Origin: Liolophura sinensis
Lineage: Eukaryota > Mollusca > Polyplacophora > Chitonida > Chitonidae
Direction of reading: 5' to 3'
Assembly: GCF_032854445.1 (NCBI RefSeq)
Contig: NC_088302.1
Span: 46,910,645 to 46,974,644 of the forward strand
DNA length: 64,000 bases
The position numbers and the translations under genes are program-made. Below the pieces are notes generated by a model. The model had not been told where the DNA came from. It saw only the letters and a program-made list of their open reading frames with translations, and did no database searches. Of the stretch, positions 1 through 11,971 are shown piece by piece. Each line of letters opens with the position of its first letter. Within the stretch, counting starts at the first letter, position 1.

Positions 1-465
1 TGGTTGGGGTTTGGTTGGTGTCTTCTTTCCTGTGGCATGTAGGTGGGTCTTTAGTGTGGTCAGGCTTCTGAAGACTGTTTCTATTCCAGTTGACTGTTTT
101 ATTAGGCGGGCTATTTTGTGGCTGGTTGGACCAATGTAGGGGAGGTTGATTCGTATACCGGGGCCTTCCACGTGGACTCTAGGCTGTTGATTGAGTTCAC
201 GTTGCGAGTACTTCTGGATGGTTTTATTTACTTGGTCTGCTGGGTATCCATTCAGTACTCGCAACGTGAACTCAATCCACAGCCTAGAGTCCACGTGGAA
301 GGCCCCGGTATACGAATCAACCTCCCCTACATTGGTCCAACCAGCCACAAAATAGCCCGCCTAATAAAACAGTCAACTGGAATAGAAACAGTCTTCAGAA
401 GCCTGACCACACTAAAGACCCACCTACATGCCACAGGAAAGAAGACACCAACCAAACCCCAACCA
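1..465. repeat. Long near-perfect inverted repeat within the retroelement copy
   Basis: Bases 1-212 are the reverse complement of 254-465 with few mismatches (one near 187/279), separated by a 41-base spacer (213-253). The pairing continues to base 1, so the left arm extends beyond the window. The repeat duplicates, in inverted order, the 5' part of the surviving retroelement coding segment. This fits a 5'-inverted insertion or the inverted terminal duplications known for Penelope-like elements. Confidence 0.9.
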
Positions 466-980
466 CCCAAAGGAGTTGTCTACCAATTAAAATGCAGTTG
501 CAACAACTCCTACATAGGTGAAACAGGCAGACCGCTTCAAACCAGAATTAAAGAACACCAATCATCAGTACAGAAACTTGACTCCAAATCTGCCATATCT
601 GACCACATACATGAAAACCCATCCCACAACATCAACTGGAATACAGTCAGGACACTGAACATGAATCAGCCCCATTGGAAGAAACGAAAACTACAGGAAG
701 CCATCCAGATTAAGAGATTAAAGCCCAGCTTGAACAGAGATCACGGCATCTACCTCCCCTCAGCTTATGATCTGCTAATCCTCCAAACCGCTCAGGAATC
801 CCACCGAGCCTAGTCAGTACCCCAACACCCACCCCAGGAAGACTGTTTACCCTCTTTTTGTTTTATCTGTTGACATTTGCTTCTCTTGCTATATATAAGC
901 GCAGTAGTAATTTTGATGTCATTCACTTGATAACGATGCTAGTATCTGCATCGAAACGTTGTGTTAAATAAACCAAGAAG
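1..980 (+). mobile_element. 3' end of a Penelope-like retroelement with GIY-YIG endonuclease domain (degraded)
   Basis: The forward frame from about 265 to 812 encodes a segment with GIRINLPYIGPTSHKIARLI, then GVVYQLKC, YIGETGRPLQTRIKEH and a KKRKLQEAIQIKRLKPSLN tail. A G-V-Y core followed by YIGET..R...R..EH is the signature of the GIY-YIG endonuclease fused downstream of reverse transcriptase in Penelope-like elements. The tail with W..R...EA..IK..K..LN is also typical. No reverse transcriptase palm motifs are present in the window, so this is a 5'-truncated copy. After the stop (810-812) comes a short 3' UTR with a hairpin (arms 934-939 and 948-953) followed by GAAACG and an AATAAA-like run near 966. 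It lies downstream of the visible TDO2 exons, probably in a TDO2 intron. A GIY-YIG tail from another retroelement type is possible but less likely. Confidence 0.72.
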
Positions 981-1164
981 TTGTACATCCATAAGAATGC
1001 CTTGTCCAGAAGTATATCTCACAAGTATATCTTACCTCAGCAGGTTCCAGTAAGGTATCCCTTAACCACCTGTCAGAAGCATCAGCAAACTTTCCCCAGA
1101 AATTGTAGCCTCCAGATTCCAGGCCGGGTGTTCTCTCCAACCAACGCTAATACAGGTGAAACAT

Positions 1165-1560
1165 AGGGCCATGTTAGTAAGTCAGGTATACCATTATCAT
1201 TACAGGTGAAACAATGACTGACGATAATAAGTCAGGTATACCATTATCATTACAGGTGAAACAATGAGTGATGATAATAAAGTCAGGCATGCCATTATCA
1301 TTATAGGTGAAACAATGGGTGATGATAATAAGTCAAGCATACCATTATCATTACAGGTGCAACAATGAGTGATGTTAATGAAGTCAGGTATACCATTATC
1401 ATTATAGGTGCGAGAATGGGTGATGTTAATTAAGTCTGGGATACCATTATCATTATAGGTTAAACATAGGGTGACGTTAATGAAGTCAGGCATACCATTA
1501 TAAATTAAAGGTGAAAGGTAGGGTGACGTTAATGAAGTGAGCTATACCATTATGATTTAT
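1165..1560. repeat. Tandem repeat, ~50-58 bp unit, about 7 copies
   Basis: A diverged unit containing AGTCAGGTATACCATTATCA then TTACAGGTGAAACAATG recurs from about 1165 to 1560 with small indels. Short open frames across it are by-products of the repetition. The remaining sequence up to 2166 shows no coding signal on either strand. Confidence 0.85.
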
Positions 1561-2166
1561 AAAAGCAATGTGCACCTCCAAATGTTAAGGATTTCATACC
1601 AAATCATGTAAAAATATGTAATAAATAGTATAAATGAGTATCTAGACAATTGCTCTTTGACAACTGTGCAACTGAAGCAGAATTTTAAATTACAATGACA
1701 GTATGCTACAAATGTAAAAATGAACAGCAATGTAGGTGAATCTTCCAAAAAAAATGCCTTCAAGAAATAAGCATGGATCTCCTTCAGTTGAAATCTTACA
1801 GCCAAGCCAATGTTTTGATTCGACAAAGAAACCACACAAAACAGAAAACATCCAAATGATAAAAATTGACTAAAACCTAAATTCTTTCAACAATCCTTTC
1901 AATGACTTTAGTTTACAAACAAACTATTCCTTCTATAATTTAGCTGACACCAATAATAATCACACCCACCACAGACATTCCAATTCAAACTTGTTCTCTT
2001 TTCTACAATTCACAGGCAAAATGTTGAGGTTAACAAATAACCAGTTTTTTTATTGACTGATGTTGTATTTTGACTGGCAGTTGCAGTCAGTCAGATTATT
2101 TTGATTGACAATGGCAATGGGTCGATTATAAAATCATTTTAGCTGCAGGCTATGACCAAGACTTAC

Positions 2167-5100
2167 CTGTACTAAGTCTAGCAGAGATGGGGACTTAATG
2201 GAGTCTTCTAGTTTGGAGATTGAGTCTGAGTCTCTGAACACCTGACAGTAGTGCTCCTGATTGTACTTCACACGGTTCTCCTGGGAGAAAAAGGGGAAAG
2301 AGATGACAGATCAAGATAAACATCAACAAAATGTCAACAGTTCTCCTGAGGAACAAAAGGAAACAAGTGTCAGCATATCCTACAGTTCTACTGGGGAAAG
2401 AGGAGAAAGATAAAGAGACTCTGAAGAGTCATTAGATCCTAAAGCACACAATTCTCCTTGGGAAAGAGGAGACAGATCAACAATGACAGATAATGAAGTG
2501 TCATTAGATCCTAAAGCACACAATTCTCCTTGGGAAAGAGGAGACAGATCAACAATGACAGACAATGAAGTGTCATTAGATCCTAAAGCACACAATTCTC
2601 CTTGGGAAAGAGGAGACAGATCAACAATGACAGACAATGAAGTGTCATTAGATCCTAAAGCACACAATTCTCCTTGGGAAAGAGGAGACAGATCAACAAT
2701 GACAGACAATGAAGTGTCATTAGATCCTAAAGCACACAATTCTCCTTGGGAAAGAGGAGACAGATCAACAATGACAGACAATGAAGTGTCATTAGATCCT
2801 AAAGCACATAATTCTCCTTGGGAAAGAGGAGACAGATCAACAATGACAGACAATGAAGTGTCATTAGATCCTAAAGCACATGATTCTCCTTGGGAAAGAG
2901 GAGACAGATCAACAATGACAGACAATGAAGTGGCATTAGATCCTAAAGCACACAATTCTCCTTGGGAAAGAGGAGACAGATCAACAATGACAGACAATGA
3001 AGTGTCATTAGATCCTAAAGCACACAATTCTCCTTGGGAAAGAGGAGACAGATCAACAATGACAGACAATGAAGTGTCATTAGATCCTAAAGCACACGAT
3101 TCTCCTTGGGAAAGAGGAGACAGATCAACAATGACAGACAATGAAGTGTCATTAGATCCTAAAGCACACAATTCTCCTTGGGAAAGAGGAGACAGATCAA
3201 CAATGACAGACAATGAAGTGTCATTAGATCCTAAAGCACACAATTCTCCTTGGGAAAGAGGAGACAGATCAACAATGACAGACAATGAAGTGTCATTAGA
3301 TCCTAAAGCACACAATTCTCCTTGGGAAAGAGGAGACAGATCAACAATGACAGACAAGGAAGTGTCATTAGATCCTAAAGCACACAATTCTCCTTGGGAA
3401 AGAGGAGACAGATCAACAATGACAGACAATGAAGTGTCATTAGATCCTAAAGCACACAATTCTCCTTGGGAAAGAGGAGACAGATCAACAATGACAGACA
3501 ATGAAGTGTCATTAGATCCTAAAGCACACAATTCTCCTTGGGAAAGAGGAGACAGATCAACAATGACAGACAATGAAGTGTCATTAGATCCTAAAGCACA
3601 TAATTCTCCTTGGGAAAGAGGAGACAGATCAACAATGACAGACAATGAAGTGTCATTAGATCCTAAAGCACATAATTCTCCTTGGGAAAGAGGAGACAGA
3701 TCAACAATGACAGACAATGAAGTGTCATTAGATCCTAAAGCACACAATTCTCCTTGGGAAAGAGGAGACAGATCAACAATGACAGACAATGAAGTGTCAT
3801 TAGATCCTAAAGCACACAATTCTCCTTGGGAAAGAGGAGACAGATCAACAATGACAGACAATGAAGTGTCATTAGATCCTAAAGCACATAATTCTCCTTG
3901 GGAAAGAGGAGACAGATCAACAATGACAGACAATGAAGTGTCATTAGATCCTAAATCATTTAGTTCTCTTATAAACGAAAGGAGGGAAAGAGAGGACAGA
4001 TTACCGTGAACATCTAGACCCTAAATCATAGGATGAAAGAGGAGATCAAGATACACATCGACATACACTAAAAAGTCAATAGATCCTAAACAACACATTT
4101 CATGTGTAACATGTTGTTGTCTTCATTTTCTAAATCACAGTTTCCATGGGAAAGAGAAGACAAACACTCAGCAGACAAACTTTGCAAGTTGATTTTATAT
4201 CATTTCTGAAATCGCTAGGGCTTGGTTGGTTAGCATGTTAGCGCAGCGTAATGACCCAGGAGCCTCCCTGGTCACCCTGGGCTGTGCCTGGTTTCCTCCC
4301 CCCATAATGCTGGCTGCCGTCGAATACGTGAAATATTCTTGAGCATGGTGTAAAACACCAATCAAATAAATAAATAAATTAAATCACTGCTTTTAACACA
4401 TCAACCAAAAAATACAAACGCATAGGAGAAAGATAGATGGATTTACAGTCAGATACATACACATAAAAGTTTTCATGGACACAAGTTGTAATACATAAAA
4501 AGGGGCAATCATGGTATAAATGACAGATCATAAAGTCACTCACCGGTATGACTCCAAATTTATTCTCCAGCAATCTAAACTGTAGACTCTGAAATCCAGA
4601 GGCACTGGAGAGATTTGCCCTACAAAGGGGATGAAAGGTTTACTGATGGTATTGTGACTTCAATTTTGACACTGTCTTACAGCTATTATATTAAACACAG
4701 TGTACACATTGATTTCAATAATGGGATACATGTGTATTTTAACTGCTCAACCTTCGGTCTCTGGGTTCATGTACATGTTACAACCCACCTGGATCAGACA
4801 GCTGTAATATTGCAGGTAAAAAAAGGTTTGTAAGGTTAGGCACTCAAGGGTGGGGGTGCAGTAGTCTTCTTCCCCAATGAAATTGAATGCTTTGATGTTC
4901 ACTGATGATGCATACCAAACATATGAATAATTATTTCCCCTTACATGCAGGTGTGATATATAAAACTATCTCAACATAAACCCATAACCCAGCAATAACT
5001 AATATGCAAGGAACCACTGTTACCTGAAGTCAATAAAATCTAGTGGTGTCATGCTTTCCAGTATGTGAAACTGATCAACCAGCAACTGAAAATATACAGA

Positions 5101-8100
5101 ATTTAAACATGAGAATGTGGCGTACGTGCAAACAATGTGGCCAGCTCAAGCATTCCTGCTAGCCCCTGACCATACTAGACATGCCAGATGTAGCTATCAG
5201 TTATGGATGAGGTGTGTCAGTTAGCTATGGAGGTCCGGTGATTTTCCTTGAGCTCCTCCCAGTTTCCTCCACCCTAACACTTGACCACCATAATATTTTT
5301 CGTATAGCATAAAAAGGCAATCAAACAACTACACCATAATATCGTACTACTCATTGTCTCCCAACAACAAACACATATGCTGGTACCCAGAATTTTCTAA
5401 CATCTTTTATTTTATTTTTATTTATTTCTTTATTTATTTGAGTGTTGCTTAACACCATACACCAGACTTCTTCACATCAATATGATGGCAATCAGCTTTA
5501 TTGGTGGTGGAAACTGGAATGTCCTGGGTAAACCACCAGTCTTTGGCAAGTTACTGATGGACAGATACAGGTACAGACAGAGAGACTGTAAGCCGTTTTT
5601 GTCACCGACAGTTTTGTCACCTAGGCTGGACAAGCAGTGAGAGCAGAAGAATTTACAAACTCTCTGTATAAAGTTGGGTTTGAACTTGCACCTGATGTGT
5701 TTAGCAATGTACTGAATATTCAGTGTGTGACACAGATGGTGTGCATTGTGTAAACCAAGGAGGCCTCCGATGAATCATGCTAACAAGAATTTTATTTCTA
5801 AGGCAATTACCTTCATGATTAAAACCACGCGTCCCAATCTATTGATCATCAGCAAAGTTTTGGACTCATCTAAATTCTGCAAGACAACAAAAGAACATGT
5901 TAGGTTATTACAACGCCCATAAATTCTATGACAACCTTTGTGAATGGCAATCACAATGCTCTTTCTCTGTGTGTTAAGAATCCAAAAATATTTAAATGCA
6001 ATATTTCATTACAAAAAGGTAAATCTGTCAAGTTTCTTTGCCTTATATCCAAATGATTAATAATACAGCTTTGAAGAATGTTGAAGCAAAATGCCACTCT
6101 GTTTTTTAACCATTCAGAATTCTTGATATGGGAGGTGGGATTTGTATCAGGAGTGCTTTTTAGTGCTCCTTTTCCCACTCTCAAATTAGCACTCATATAA
6201 TAAATTTTTAATATCTAAGGCAAAAAAGGGAAACACTATCCACAATAGCTCAATACATGCAAAAAATTCAATTTGCCAATACTCTTGTGATTTCCAAAAC
6301 TAGGATAATATTCACCACGGTGAAAAATATAGTTAATTTATAACACAAATTGTAGTCGAAATCATATCATTACTGTAGAGAAAAATTTAGTAAAGAATTA
6401 ACATGACATCACAAGGGAAGATTTTTCTACAGGATTAATACACACGTACATGTTGATGTACAACCAGGCCATCCCTTAGGAAAAGTTTTCAATAACTGAT
6501 AATATGGAATGTTTTTTCCATGTTACTGTACTTACAGCTGTCATGAAGATCTCTCTTACAGAGTCAATCTCGTACAGAATTTGCTTGAACCAAAGCTCAT
6601 AGGCTAAAAAAGTGAAAATACATGGACTAAAGACTTATTATGATCACTGGGTGCATTTTGTACAAGCAATACAAGCTTGAAATATGTACTATCACCACTG
6701 ATATACTTTTGCAAAGAGCTTTTCCAAGTAACTCATACATGACAAATTTACAACAGAAACAAAACAGAGTCTGAATGAAAAGTTTGTTCATTAAATGATG
6801 ACAAATAATTACAAAAAGATTTATTTATTTATTTGATTGGTGGCCAACATTACGTTGGAAGGAAACATGACCAGAGCCCGGGCAAAACCAAAACCATATG
6901 TAAGTTGCTGATAGACAGTGACGTTTATAAACCTTAAGTATTTTGGTACATGTTTTATCCAATCTATTAAAGAGCCAATTAATCGTTGAAGTTCTTGTCA
7001 ACTCTAGCTAATTCGTCATTATGGTTCATTTATTTATACATGAATGTTTATTTATCTGATTGGTGTCTTATGCTGTACTTAAGAATATTTCACTTGCCTA
7101 ACAAACCCATCACAATGGTAATTAATGCTTTGTTTGTTTGCTAATTGTCTTTGGGGATTAAACATTTCTTTATACATTGTTTCATCATTTAACTGAAGTC
7201 CCTCCTTACGGCAAGATTGTTCCAATGCAGAAACTATCATATTTACATCACTGCTTCAGTGAAGCACCATGCAGCAGACACTCAGCATGACACCCAATCC
7301 CATCATCATGACACTGAGCTGACCTGTTCTTAACCTATCTTGAGCACAATGCTACGATGCCACAAGTTCATTTAAACGGTTGAACCGTTAACCCGAAGAG
7401 TCCTTCATGCTGTGAGTGACATGTTTTGAACTGGTTGTCAAGAATATTTCACAACTTTTCTGTTTTTCTGTACTTTTAGGCCACCCTTAAAAAAATGTTC
7501 GCTCCGCATAACCTGACCACGTCTGCAGTGAAAAATTAGTTTTTCTTTTCGATTTTGATTTTTGACTTACAGTTCAATAACATTTTGCATTTCAAGAGAA
7601 ATTACACTGGAAATATGAAAATGGACAGTTTTTCTAGAGAAAAACTCAATAAAACATTTGGGTGGGGCCTTTTTGGGTTGGAAGAAAGGGATATGTGAAA
7701 TAAACATATTTTTAAAAATGAACAGATTTATTACACTTTTTTCTTGCATTACAATATTCTCATGATACTTTCATTAAAAGAAAAGACAACAAATAATACA
7801 ACCAAGGCTATTTAGGAAGAGGGCTGAAAACACAAGTATACCTAACCAGTCACAGCCATTTTCTTCTGACATGCTTGGTAAATAAACTTTTAATCTGGAA
7901 TTCCTATGAGGCCATGGCAAGTTCAGTGTTAGAGCAACTGAAAACACAATAATGCATCACTCCTACGCCTCAGACATATAGTTCATTAAAAAGTAGGGCT
8001 CCGGGGGAAACAGCTACGTTCTTGGGTTCTGGATATAACTTGCATCTGATCAGTTATAACTGATAACATGGCCATCTTTTCAATTTTGTCTCAATGTGTG

Positions 8101-9891
8101 GAATATTGCTCACTTTGCACTGTGAGCAAAACTTTGTGTGAAATACTTTGATGATGCATACGTTCATTTAGTCTTCTGAAGTCTTCTCTTTTAACTTCAT
8201 GTACATGCACTAGCTTGCCTACCTGGTCTGGCATGTCTGGCATGTTTTCTCAACATTAACCAAGATCTCCAACACCTTTATTTTTATACTGATGTTCCCT
8301 AGACAAAATATTTTTGCTATGTTAGTATGTAAACTGCATTTTTAAAAAATATTATAATAACTAGTTCGACTAAAAAAACCCCATTAAAGTGGAACTGTCA
8401 GCCTATCTTGTTGGCCGCAGAGTGCTGGTCAGGTGAAATCATGCCGTGAAGACCTGATGGGATTATGTATTGAGAAGCCCTGCAAATCATTGACAAATCC
8501 ATGCATTAGGCCTATCCATTGTGTGCTTTTCCTGAGGCTGTCGTATGACTAAATCTGTAATTACCCCTACGTGTACACCTCTTAATTAGCACCCTGAAAA
8601 CCATATACATATAGGTAAAACAGTTTTACGACAAACATTCAGAAAGATACCGGATACAGCATAGCAACTGAGTGATACAATGGCCGATTTTTGCTCACAT
8701 ACCCGCCACCATAAATTACACAAACATCTGGTTTGTCTGACACAAAATCGACATCCTTATAATTATGGTGTAATAACCATGGTGCTGCTCTGGTCCATCG
8801 GCCTTTTATTTTCGTATGCATGGCTGAATTAGCAAGTCTCATTCGACTATGACTGAGTCTTCCATAATCAAAGGGTCGTTTTGATGAGATCTGGCACATA
8901 TTTTCTCAGATTGTGGCTTTTTAGGCCATGTATGTAACATTACAGTACCCTGCATTGTGTAACTACAGTCGCAAAGCCAAACATGGGCTTGAAATTAGTT
9001 GTATAAGTATAGCGGTTGTCTCCTGTGGTTTGTGTTGTACACAGAGAAGCCTCACATGAATGCAGTGAATGTACCGCCGTGACATCACAACGTCAACTGT
9101 GGCTCGATCAATTAGTGGTGTAGATTTTCTCATGTTTGACCACCAAATTCTACCATTTTTCTTCCGTTTTAAACGATCGGAATCTATTCAGGGAACATGA
9201 AAGCATCTATTTGCAGCTTGTAAGGTCCAGCACTGGGGTTCTACTTTAAGCTATCCCACAAATAATCAGAGAGTCAGCAGGCTTGCCACATAAACTGTGA
9301 CAATTTAACTTCACATTTCTGATATGATATTTGTGTATTCCAGTCTTAATGAAACTATCTACATACTTTGTCTTATATCTATCTACATACCTTGATGGGT
9401 AACAATGAAGAGATGCTCATCATGAACATCACTTAGTGGCTGGATACAACCTAGCAAATCTGGAACCTACGTGGTTAAAAAGAAATATTTTTTATTTTCC
9501 AGATTTGTTTTCAATTGTTTACTTCCATTTGTTTTAAGTCTTGCACTTTTGAAAATGGTAAAATGGTAAAATACATGCTCCATAAAAGTAAGTCTACATT
9601 AAACTTACAAATTATTTATGTACATTATTAGCAGTCATATAAATTTGAAATATACAGTGTACAAGTGTGCATGCATGTAAAAGTGTCATGAGTTACAAAT
9701 ATTAAAGAAAATTAAGAATTAAGTTACATTGCCAAAATACCTTCCACTACACCACTGTGAAAACAGTTAACTTATGAATTTTGTCCCTATCATGTTAACA
9801 CAAACATTACAAAGTTTGCCCTTACCTGTAAGTACTGACTGTAAGACTTTGGTTTGTTTTCCACCGGACACTTCTTAGCTTTTGCCTCCAT
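2167..9891 (-). CDS. TDO2: Tryptophan 2,3-dioxygenase, N-terminal seven coding exons (partial)
   Basis: Haem enzyme that opens the indole ring of L-tryptophan to N-formylkynurenine, the first step of the kynurenine pathway. Coding exons on the minus strand: 9826-9891, 9391-9466, 6536-6603, 5811-5876, 5024-5085, 4544-4619 and 2167-2280. All are bounded by AG..GT and stay in phase for 528 nt (176 codons). Diagnostic blocks are HDEHLFIVTHQ (about 37-47), AYELWFKQILYEIDSVREIF (48-67), DFR (111-113) and SASGFQSLQFRLLENKFGV. The His of THQ (residue 46) and the Arg of DFR (113) match the active-site His and the substrate-carboxylate Arg of the family. The start ATG at 9889-9891 follows an acceptor-like CTGCAG, so a further upstream non-coding exon is expected. 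Exon 7 ends with a donor at 2166. The catalytic C-terminal half (about 200 residues in the family) is not found down to base 1 and must lie outside the window. Confidence 0.95.
2423..3957. repeat. 72-bp minisatellite, about 21 nearly identical units, in TDO2 intron 6
   Basis: Units of exactly 72 bp differ by only a few substitutions. Because 72 is divisible by three and no stop falls in two frames, both strands stay open for more than 500 codons. The apparent 24-residue-repeat proteins are artefacts of periodicity. Degenerate flanking copies extend to about 2283 and about 4160. The unit is homologous to the adjacent 3' splice site of TDO2 exon 7 (boundary 2280/2281); see findings. Confidence 0.95.
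4219..4380 (+). mobile_element. tRNA-derived SINE, internally deleted copy
   Basis: It carries the 5' tRNA-like head (GGTTAGCATGTTAGCGCAGC, ATGACCCAGGAGCC), lacks part of the body, and ends with CATAATGCTGGC, GAAATATTCTTGAG and an AATCAAATAAATAAATAA tail. It belongs to the same family as the copies at 39.5, 45.9, 51.1, 52.4, 55.4 and 57.0 kb. It lies in a TDO2 intron. Confidence 0.8.
5225..5330 (+). mobile_element. Degenerate SINE 3' half
   Basis: The order of body motifs (CTCCCAGTTTCCTCC, ACCATAATA, GCATAAAAAGGCAATCAAA) matches the 3' half of the dominant SINE family in this window, with many substitutions. Confidence 0.5.
5420..5710 (-). mobile_element. Diverged SINE-like element, minus orientation
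   Basis: It begins on the plus strand with TTTATTTATTTGAGTGTTGC and AACACCATAC, the reverse complement of an A-rich SINE tail. A body resembling the local SINE follows, including AAGTTACTGATGGACAGA and a GAACTTGCACCTGATG end near 5700. Divergence is high, so the family assignment is tentative. Confidence 0.45.
6818..6930 (-). mobile_element. SINE fragment, minus orientation
   Basis: TTTATTTATTTATTTGATTG, then GGCCAACATTACG and CCAGAGCCCGGGCAAAACC, match the inverted 3' half of the local SINE family. A TDO2 intron holds the fragment. Confidence 0.5.
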
Positions 9892-10164
9892 GTTAACCTT
9901 CGGATATTATCTGCAGGGATAAAAGTGAACAGCTGGTTACATAATACAGACTGACGCTGAGGTCACCTCAAGTTCATAGAAGATCCAGTCTTGCTGTACA
10001 AATATACACAGGACTGGATACGCTAACAAAGTATTAGTTTCGACATGTAGGTCGAAGTGGATGACACCAAACGTTTTCACAGAATTACCTGCCCACAGTC
10101 TTACCATATCTATATAGACTGGTATATGCATGTATATAAGTTTTCCAGATGTAATTCTTCAACC

Positions 10165-10370
10165 TTTTCACATCTTTGCAATGTGTTCATTCAATGTCTG
10201 AAGGCATCATTCTGTGTTGACTGATAAAATTATACTTTTGTGAAGCCCTGAAAGTTGACCAACCCAACCAATGAACATTTACTTTTGTCTCCAATTAAGA
10301 ATGTGCACAAACTGCACCAAGAGTTGCTCTTTCATGTATGAAAGGCTTGAGGAATTAGAGTACATGCCAT
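10165..10370 (+). repeat. Dispersed ~200-bp repeat (copy 1)
   Basis: The block runs from CTTTTCACATCTTTGCAATG through ATTATACTTTTGTGAAGCC to GAAAGGCTTGAGGAATTAG. It aligns by eye with 16325-16520, and its end aligns with 33462-33495. Unclassified; perhaps a MITE or SINE remnant. Confidence 0.6.
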
Positions 10371-11422
10371 GAAGCGCACAGTTCTAATTAAGCGAGAAAA
10401 GGACATCCCAAATTGGCTACATTACTTCAGTCTTCTACCTTTCATGAGTAACAAACAAGGACAGATCTGCCACTTCTCTTCATAGAAGTCTCTTCAAACA
10501 CAACATGGAGAAGAAAAGTCACTAAAGAAACAGTGTCACCTGACCTGATTTAAAACCTTGAAGTTGACAGGTCTAACACAGTTAACCTGGTTAATGGGTT
10601 CAGTTCATCTAGCCAAGGTCAAGTCACCCTTTTCACCAGCTCCCTACTGCCAACAAATATCCTGGGTTTGTGCAGAAAACTTGAGCCTGAACTTGATACA
10701 GTGCTGACATGTACATGTATATTAAGTAAGTGTTGCTTGATTACATTAAATTACATAATAATTCAACTGTCTCCATCTGTTTCTTTTTTAAGTTTTCAAA
10801 ACATAACCTTTCTCTATCACAAAATAATAAATATATTTTCAATTCTGTGTGGTCTGAACAGAAAACTTTTTCAACGTAAATAAACTGCTAAGAATTTCCC
10901 TTGTATCTGTTTCCTCTAAAATACATGAGAAAGTCTAATTATGTTCAAACATTGTTATTGATCAATTTTCATAGCTTTTTAACTTATCAACACAATTAAA
11001 CATGAAATGTGAAGATTAACTATTGAATGACCGGGGAATGATACAGACATGTTTAACTGTGGCTAATTAAGGTAGTTCTTCACCACTGACACACTGCCAT
11101 AGATATCACACATTTTACCTTGAACAGAACAGTCTGTCTGACTTCTTTTATAATTAGAATAGAGGACATCAGTTATATCCCAAAGGCATGTTATCTCTCA
11201 TTAAAGTAATAAATTTAAGCGTAGTTGGTTTGATGTCAACAGCAGTGTAAAAAATGGAATGTCACAGCCTATACTGGAAATTAACTTGAAAAAAGTTTTA
11301 GTTAGGGATGAATTTCAAGTTACATGCACTCTAACTGTTGATGTAACAAATTAATATAGTAGGTCAATACATACAATACTTTTTAAGACACACTAAGTCA
11401 GGAATTCAGTAATTTATGGTAT

Positions 11423-11971
11423 TTAAAGGAGAAGAAAATTTAAAGATCAATCAAATACCATTGAAAAGAGTATGCATTTCCTTGCAGGTGCACACCATAA
11501 AAAAAATACTAATATGTTCCTCAAGTCGATAAATTATGAATTAAGTCAGCGCCAACATCCGCTGTGGGCAAATCCATTTTGCCTAAGAACTAGTCCTGAA
11601 GTCTGTGTTAGGAGGAGAATTGCTACATTTCTGGGAGAACCCTTCTTCCCAGAAGGTAGCAAATAGTTCGGTTCATTTTCTCCTTGACGATCGGGAAACT
11701 GGAATGTTGGACATATTTTCCAAGTTTACACAAGCTGGCAGTTTTAACGACTCTCTTTGGCTGAGAGGCAACACACCCCCAGCATAAATTACAGGGTGTT
11801 AAAGATGGAGGACGCAATGGACTCAGCAATTTATGCCTGCTGTGCCGTTTTCAGGCTTTACGTGTATTGCGAGGAAAAATCGCAAAATTATGCAGCAGAC
11901 ACCATCAGATAGAAAGAAATGTGCTCTTTTCAGCCTATAGAGTCATTTTTGTAAAATTTTCTTCTCCTTTA
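11423..11971. mobile_element. MITE-like element with ~20-bp terminal inverted repeats
   Basis: The left end TTAAAGGAGAAGAAAATTT is the reverse complement of the right end AAATTTTCTTCTCCTTTAA; the interior is ~510 bp. Short open frames inside match no family I recognise. TTAA at both extremes may be the target duplication or part of the TIR. Confidence 0.7.

Noticed and set aside
921-960. Hammerhead ribozyme in the retroelement tail
   Set aside because: A stem followed by GAAAC is present, but the CUGANGA core and a third stem are not, so a hammerhead cannot be supported.
2380-4009. Two opposite long repeat-protein frames of 508 and 517 codons
   Set aside because: Both arise from the 72-bp minisatellite whose period is a multiple of three; the array lies in a TDO2 intron and codon usage is unconstrained.
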